Assembly: GCA_013151495.1 (NCBI GenBank)
Contig: JAADIE010000001.1
Coordinates: 1 to 36,834 of the forward strand
DNA length: 36,834 nt
Direction of reading: 5' to 3'
From: Nitrospirota bacterium
GTDB taxonomy: Bacteria > Nitrospirota > Thermodesulfovibrionia > Thermodesulfovibrionales > JdFR-85
Shown: positions 32,165-36,834 of the stretch, in pieces
Layout of the letters: every line of letters begins with the position of its first letter
How positions within the stretch are numbered: the stretch's first letter is position 1
The notes under the pieces: model-generated
Databases searched by the model: none
Told to the model about the DNA's origin: nothing
Seen by the model: only the letters and a program-made list of their open reading frames with translations
Position numbers and translations under genes: made by a program

Positions 32165-33255
32165 TATGCCTCCTTCTTGGCAATCAGTTTCTTTTTCATC
32201 TTCACCGGTATGTGGCTGCAAAAGGGCTCCTCTTCAAGGTAGTCTCCTGTTACAGCATAGGCACGGGCACGACAGCCTCCACAGACATTAATATACTCGC
32301 ATGAGCCACAACGGCCTTTATAGCTTTTGAAATCTCGAAGTTCCCGAAACAACTCGGAGTTTTCCCATATTTCCTTAAAGGATTGTTTGAATATATTGCC
32401 GGCTGCCTTTGGAAAATAACTACAGGGCAGCACATTGCCATCCACATCTATCAGGCATATTAACTGGCCTGCTATGCAGCCCTTGGCACCACCGGTTGAG
32501 AATTTCAGGGAGCGACGTTCAAACTTCTGCCCTTCCTCTTTTGATTTCTGAAGCACAATTCTGTAATAATGAGGAGCGCAGGTTGGCCTTACAAGCATCT
32601 CCTTCTCGAGCTTCTCCATATCGTAATGCCACTGAAGGATTTCCTCGTAATCTTCCTTTGAAATAAGTTCGTTCATTATCTCTTCGCCCCTGCCTGTTGG
32701 AACAATCATGAACATATACCAGGCGGTTGCACCGAGTTCCTTTGCAAGTTTATAGACCCTGGGAATCTCCTCCTGATTTCTCTTTGTGAAGGATGAATTG
32801 ATAATAAACTCTATGCCGTGCTTCCTGAATAGCCTTGCTGCCCTTACGGTTCCTTCAAAGGCCCCCTGCTGTTTTCTGAAGTCGTCATGTACCTCGGCAG
32901 TGGAGCCATCAAGGCTCAGGGAAACGATTTTAATACCTGAGGCCTTAATCTTTTCACACTTTTCGTCGTCAATCAAAACACCATTTGTTGCCATGCACAT
33001 CCTCAGGCCCAGTTTGGTACCATGGCTGGCAATATCAAAAACATCCTCTCGCAACAGGGGCTCACCACCTGAGAGCACTACAACAGGCTTTGCATAACTT
33101 GCAATATCTTCAAGTACCTTGAAGGCCTGTTCAGTTGAAAAGTCAGGATGTTCCTTTACCACCTCTTCGGAGGCGGAACGGCAGTGTACACATCTGAGGT
33201 TACATCTGCGTGTAATCTCCCAGGCTATCCATTTTGGTTTAAACTCTGTGATCAT
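32164..33255 (-). CDS. Radical SAM/SPASM protein, AhbD/NirJ-like heme-synthesis enzyme
   Basis: A 363-residue radical SAM enzyme. The cluster-binding CNLRCVHC (CxxxCxxC) is near residue 18, GGEP at about 65, and LDGST.. at about 118. The C-terminal SPASM region has eight or so cysteines ([49 protein letters not shown]) for two auxiliary clusters. PTCAPHYYR is like the PTCAPH segment of AhbD/NirJ proteins. AhbD converts Fe-coproporphyrin III to heme b by decarboxylating two propionates; other family members remove propionates from siroheme derivatives. The tight coupling to hemE suggests a heme role, possibly oxygen-independent, but exact activity is inference. RBS GGAGGGCAA precedes the ATG. 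Confidence 0.8.
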   Translation of the reverse strand: MITEFKPKWIAWEITRRCNLRCVHCRSASEEVVKEHPDFSTEQAFKVLEDIASYAKPVVVLSGGEPLLREDVFDIASHGTKLGLRMCMATNGVLIDDEKCEKIKASGIKIVSLSLDGSTAEVHDDFRKQQGAFEGTVRAARLFRKHGIEFIINSSFTKRNQEEIPRVYKLAKELGATAWYMFMIVPTGRGEEIMNELISKEDYEEILQWHYDMEKLEKEMLVRPTCAPHYYRIVLQKSKEEGQKFERRSLKFSTGGAKGCIAGQLICLIDVDGNVLPCSYFPKAAGNIFKQSFKEIWENSELFRELRDFKSYKGRCGSCEYINVCGGCRARAYAVTGDYLEEEPFCSHIPVKMKKKLIAKKEA

Positions 33256-33296
33256 TTGCCCTCCAGGCTTTGGGTAAACCCAAAATAACTCACCTA

Positions 33297-34928
33297 TTAT
33301 ACCCCTATTGGAGCTAATTTTTCATTCCAGAGATGCTCTTCGATAGCCCGTAGAAGGGGTGTAAAGGAGGATTTATCAATGGCAGATATGCCAATTCCAT
33401 GGTATCTATGACAGATATTATAGACCTCTTCAGGTGGGAGCCTGTCTATTTTATTGAATACCAGTAGGCGTTCCTTTTCTGACAGACCGAGTTCGTCCAG
33501 GATCTTTTCAACCGATTCGATCTGATCGGGAAAACGTGGGTTGGAGATATCAACAAGATGTATTAATAGATCGGCATCATGCAGTTCCTCAAGGGTTGAC
33601 TTGAAGGCAGCAATAAGATCCTTGGGCAGGTCTCTGATAAAGCCAACGGTATCAGTAATTATTATCTCCCTTTCCCTTGGGAACCTTAATCGTCGGCTTG
33701 CCGTATCAAGGGTTGCAAACATACGCTCCTCAGTAAAGGTGTTACTGTGGGTAAGGTTATTTAACAGTGTTGATTTTCCAGCATTTGTATAACCGATTAT
33801 TGATACAATTGGGATGTTCTTCTGCTTTCTTCTGTGTTTGCGTTGTCTTCTTGCCTCAGCAAGTTTTTTTAACTCTCTTTCAAGCAGACTTATTCTCTCC
33901 CTTACCCTACGGCGGTCTATCTCAAGCTTGGTCTCACCAGGGCCCCTGCCACCTATGCCACCGGTAAGACGACTCATTGCTGTGCCCTTCCCGCTCAGGT
34001 GCGGAAGTCGGTAGCGCAGCTGAGCCAGCTCTACCTGTACCTTGCCGTCTCTGGTATGGGCACGTTTTGCAAATATATCTAAAATGAGCTGTGTTCTATC
34101 AATAACCTTGAGTTCTGTAAGCTCGGAGATTGCCTTCATCTGCGAAGGAGTAAGGTTCTGGTCGAATATAAGCAGGGTGGCACCCTTTGAGAGGGCATTT
34201 ATTATCAACTCCTTCAGTCTTCCCATACCCATGAGGTATCTGGGGTTTACCTCTTTAACACGCTGAATCACCCTGTCTAAAACCACAACATCAGCCGAAA
34301 GGGCAAGCTCCTGAAGCTCATCAAGACACTCCTCCTGACGGTATCTGGGCTCCTTTGAGATACTTATCAATATGGCCCTTTCTCTTGGGTCATCCTGGTC
34401 AATAACCCTTTTACGATTCATCTCCTCTTCTAAGGACTGGATAAACTCTTTAAAGTTCAGGCTAAAGGAGGAGATATGGGCAGGGGGTAATATCTCAAGG
34501 TCATTAGAGTCAGGTTTTAAATGGGCAGAATAGACCGTATGGGGTGTACCGTTTTTTATTCCAAGGGCAACAAAAATATCAAACCTTAAAAGGGCAAGGT
34601 CTGTAAGGTCATCCTGATTAAGGGGTTCATTGTAGAGATGTGTATGGATTAGCCTTAGCCCTCTTAAGGGTTTACGGCCCAGGGGGTAGTCTTCAAGTGA
34701 TGGAATCATAATACCCTTTGTATCACCAACTATCACATGGGTAACGATTCCTTTCCTGTTAAGAAGGACTCCCACCTGCCGGTTTATACTGGATGATATC
34801 GATACAAGATAGTTTGCAAACTCGGTTGTAAAAACTGCCTCAGGAGGGATCTTCCTTCTGTAGATCTTTTCTAAAAGGTTTCGCTCACTCTTTTTAAGAC
34901 CGCCTGTTTCTCCGCAGATGGCTGCTAT
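33297..34928 (-). CDS. hflX: Ribosome-associated GTPase HflX (start uncertain, possibly AUA)
   Basis: GTPase that splits stalled 70S ribosomes under stress. The HflX domain has [36 protein letters not shown] and the hallmark [18 protein letters not shown]. The G domain has GYTNAGKST (G1), DTVGFI (G3) and NKIDRL (G4). The track starts at an internal GTG (34775), but in the same frame about 50 upstream codons encode the usual HflX N-terminus ([20 protein letters not shown] ... [18 protein letters not shown]). No ATG, GTG or TTG exists there; the frame opens at ATA (34928) placed 7 bases after AGGAGG and overlapping the histidine-kinase stop as ATAG. ATC at 34919 is the other option. Confidence 0.85.
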   Translation of the reverse strand: MAAICGETGGLKKSERNLLEKIYRRKIPPEAVFTTEFANYLVSISSSINRQVGVLLNRKGIVTHVIVGDTKGIMIPSLEDYPLGRKPLRGLRLIHTHLYNEPLNQDDLTDLALLRFDIFVALGIKNGTPHTVYSAHLKPDSNDLEILPPAHISSFSLNFKEFIQSLEEEMNRKRVIDQDDPRERAILISISKEPRYRQEECLDELQELALSADVVVLDRVIQRVKEVNPRYLMGMGRLKELIINALSKGATLLIFDQNLTPSQMKAISELTELKVIDRTQLILDIFAKRAHTRDGKVQVELAQLRYRLPHLSGKGTAMSRLTGGIGGRGPGETKLEIDRRRVRERISLLERELKKLAEARRQRKHRRKQKNIPIVSIIGYTNAGKSTLLNNLTHSNTFTEERMFATLDTASRRLRFPREREIIITDTVGFIRDLPKDLIAAFKSTLEELHDADLLIHLVDISNPRFPDQIESVEKILDELGLSEKERLLVFNKIDRLPPEEVYNICHRYHGIGISAIDKSSFTPLLRAIEEHLWNEKLAPIGV

Positions 34929-36834
34929 TTAGCTTCCTCCTTCAGGGCCTCTTTAATTGCTTTGGCAAGGGTCTTACGTGTGAAAGGTTTTTGTACAAAG
35001 CCTTTTGCCCCGCTCTTCATTAATTCTCTTATTCCAGATAGCCCATCATCAGTATAACCAGATGCTATTATTATTTTAACATTTTTCTCTATATTTTTAA
35101 GCCTCTGAAACACCTCGGCACCGTTTAACTTTGGCATAATCATATCAAGTATAACCAGGTCGATTTCATCCTTTTTTTCCCTGAATATCTCAAGGGCTTC
35201 AACTCCGTCATTAGCTATAGTTACCCTGTATCCGAGAGGTTCAAGCAGATCTTTTACTAAATCGGTTATTTCTTTCTCATCGTCAACAACCAGTATGTGA
35301 GCATTGCCCTCGAGCTGTTCTGGCCGTAACTCTTCTTCGGTCTGTGCCCTTCCTTTAGCTACTGGCAGGTATACGCTAAAACGGGTGCCTTTGTTTGGCT
35401 CTGAATAAAGATTGATATAACCACCATGGTTAGTGATTATTGAATGCACAATGTAAAGACCAAGGCCTGTACCACGACCTTTTTCTTTTGTCGTGAAGAA
35501 GGGATCAAAGATTTTACTCTGCATGTCCTTGTCTATGCCAATGCCAGTGTCAGAAACAGAGAGCTTGACAAAACCATTATCAGACTTTAGTCCGTTGGCC
35601 GCTCCGTTTTCTCTGCCCACCTTTTCTGTTTTAATGTGTAATATGCCCCCGTTTGGCATGGCATCACGAGCATTTATGGCGAGATTCATTATAACCTGAT
35701 GTAGCTGTGAGGGATCGGCTTTTATTGGTGGGAGGTTTTTAGTAAGGGTAACCTTTATCTCTATGTCTTTAGGAATGCTTCTTTTTATGAGTTCTATTGC
35801 CTCTCGCACTATTGTATTAAGGTCGGCAACCTTTAATTCTAATTTTTCTTTACGGGTAATATTAAGTATCTTGTTGGCAAGATCAGCGCCTTTTTGTGCA
35901 GATCTCTCTATTATATCCACAGCCTTTATAACCTTTTCTCCCTTGTCCTTTACAGCATCTTTAAGTATTTCGGCATAACCTAAAATTGCAGTTAGTATGT
36001 TGTTAAAATCATGTGCGATTCCACCTGCAAGTGTGCCGATTGCCTCCATCTTTTGAGCTCGCAGGAGCTGTTCGTAGAGTTTCTTTTCCTCGGTAATATC
36101 ACGCTGTATTGAAACAAATTGACTGATTTCACCAGAGTCGTCAAACAGTGGAAAGATTACAGTAGAGGTTGTAAAGAGTGTGCCATCCTTTCTTTTATTT
36201 ATAAACTCTCCCTTCCAGGGCTTTTTAGAGAGTATGGTTTTCCAGAGGTCTCTGTAGAACTCTGGCTCATGGAAGCCGCTCTTTAGGATGTTTGGTTTCC
36301 GTCCGATAGCCTCCTTCCGTGTGTAGCCAGTAATCTCTTCAAAGGCCCTGTTTACATAAAGGATCACGCCGTCCCGGTTGGTTATTACAATTGCATCAAA
36401 GGAGTTTTCTATAATACGCTTGAACTCTTCGAGGGCCTCTATTTCTTCAGCCCTCTGGATAGCCACAGCAGAATCAGATGCTATTGCTTTTAGTATTTCC
36501 TCATCTTCTTCAGTAAAGTCTCCACTTTGTTTGTTTGCAAAGTATAAAGCCCCCAGTGGTTTTCCTGATGAAGAAAATATAGGATAACCAAGGAAGTTCT
36601 TAATTACTGGATGGCCTTCCGGGAACTGACCTGAGAAGGCCTCGTGGGTGGATACATCGTTTATTCTGACAGGGTGTAAAGTTAGTTGCATAAGTTTCAG
36701 GATGCCTTTTCCTTCAGGTAGACGTCTTAGCTGTCTGATGGTGCTTCTTTCAACACCAGTTACTCGTAGTTTTTTGAACTTTCCGTGTTCATCATAAATT
36801 GCAATAGCTGAAAGTTCGGCATCAATCAGTAGTT
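34925..36834 (-). CDS. GAF-PAS hybrid histidine kinase with receiver domain, 5' end outside window
   Basis: The frame is open beyond the track start (36691) to the right edge, giving at least 635 residues. In order: part of a GAF domain (AIAIYDEHGKF ... FLGYPIFSSSGKPLGALYFANK), a PAS domain with PAC tail (FDAIVITNRDGVILYVN ... FVSIQRDITEEK), a HisKA-like dimerisation helix with the phospho-accepting GGIAHDFNNILTAI, a HATPase domain (NLAINARDAM, DTGIGID, GRGTGLGLYIV), and a receiver domain (ILVVDDEKEI, phospho-acceptor in VILDMIMPKLNG, KPF). There is no output DNA-binding domain. It may sense redox or a soluble ligand through GAF and PAS; the partner regulator is not in view. Its stop overlaps the start of hflX. 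Confidence 0.93.
   Translation of the reverse strand, partial: LLIDAELSAIAIYDEHGKFKKLRVTGVERSTIRQLRRLPEGKGILKLMQLTLHPVRINDVSTHEAFSGQFPEGHPVIKNFLGYPIFSSSGKPLGALYFANKQSGDFTEEDEEILKAIASDSAVAIQRAEEIEALEEFKRIIENSFDAIVITNRDGVILYVNRAFEEITGYTRKEAIGRKPNILKSGFHEPEFYRDLWKTILSKKPWKGEFINKRKDGTLFTTSTVIFPLFDDSGEISQFVSIQRDITEEKKLYEQLLRAQKMEAIGTLAGGIAHDFNNILTAILGYAEILKDAVKDKGEKVIKAVDIIERSAQKGADLANKILNITRKEKLELKVADLNTIVREAIELIKRSIPKDIEIKVTLTKNLPPIKADPSQLHQVIMNLAINARDAMPNGGILHIKTEKVGRENGAANGLKSDNGFVKLSVSDTGIGIDKDMQSKIFDPFFTTKEKGRGTGLGLYIVHSIITNHGGYINLYSEPNKGTRFSVYLPVAKGRAQTEEELRPEQLEGNAHILVVDDEKEITDLVKDLLEPLGYRVTIANDGVEALEIFREKKDEIDLVILDMIMPKLNGAEVFQRLKNIEKNVKIIIASGYTDDGLSGIRELMKSGAKGFVQKPFTRKTLAKAIKEALKEEAK

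Noticed and set aside
36378-36587. Plus-strand ORF opposite the PAS domain (69 aa)
   Set aside because: Serine-rich shadow of the kinase frame, no RBS.

Overview
The window (about 45-47% G+C by eye) looks like ordinary chromosome from an anaerobic or microaerophilic, probably thermophilic Gram-negative bacterium. Pointers are an HspR-controlled dnaJ/clpB/hsp20 heat-shock cluster, futalosine-pathway menaquinone synthesis (MqnB), a thioredoxin reductase fused to a PDO-like double thioredoxin fold, a radical-SAM heme-synthase-like enzyme next to hemE, and an FtsEX/EnvC-like cell-wall module. Desulfobacterota or Nitrospirota-like lineages fit, but this is inference; there is no rRNA or other decisive marker.

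Layout. (1) 1-9.5 kb is an ion-transport island: the end of a universal-stress-like protein, an SLC13/DASS permease with two RCK_C domains, then on the minus strand a TSUP (TauE/SafE) permease with a small membrane partner, and two paralogous NhaD/ArsB-type antiporters with a CBS-pair protein between them. Divergent from these is a TrkH/KtrB-TrkA/KtrA potassium system. Both antiporters share an almost identical 5' segment, and in both the conserved start is out of frame with the body. (2) 9.5-18.5 kb: an Smr-domain protein, then the heat-shock cluster dnaJ-hspR-clpB-hsp20 behind a near-perfect sigma70 promoter that overlaps a HAIR-like operator, then hisB, mqnB, a stand-alone AICAR transformylase and cutA. 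Three intergenic blocks here carry the same degenerate 7-bp tandem repeat (TTNAGAT), and the longest non-coding stretch (16.4-16.7 kb) holds a strongly structured element bounded by a 17-bp inverted repeat. (3) 18.5-19.7 kb, minus strand: a NifU-like scaffold and a solute-binding-protein homologue lacking a signal peptide. (4) 19.8-29.9 kb: a tight run of ten plus-strand genes: PDO-TrxR fusion, pgi, secreted thermonuclease, M29 aminopeptidase, ftsE, ftsX, EnvC-like degenerate LytM protein, S41 C-terminal protease, a PolB-like 3'-5' exonuclease and a ComEA-like HhH protein. (5) 29.9-36.8 kb, minus strand: GAF-PAS hybrid histidine kinase (cut by the window edge), hflX, radical-SAM protein, hemE and a UMF1-family MFS permease.

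Working together: region 1 suggests coordinated Na+/H+, anion and K+ homeostasis with nucleotide or redox sensing through CBS, RCK and Usp-like domains. Region 2 is an autoregulated protein-quality-control unit. Region 4 links septal wall splitting (FtsEX with an amidase activator) to periplasmic proteolysis. I saw no CRISPR array, tRNA, rRNA, prophage or recognisable transposase.
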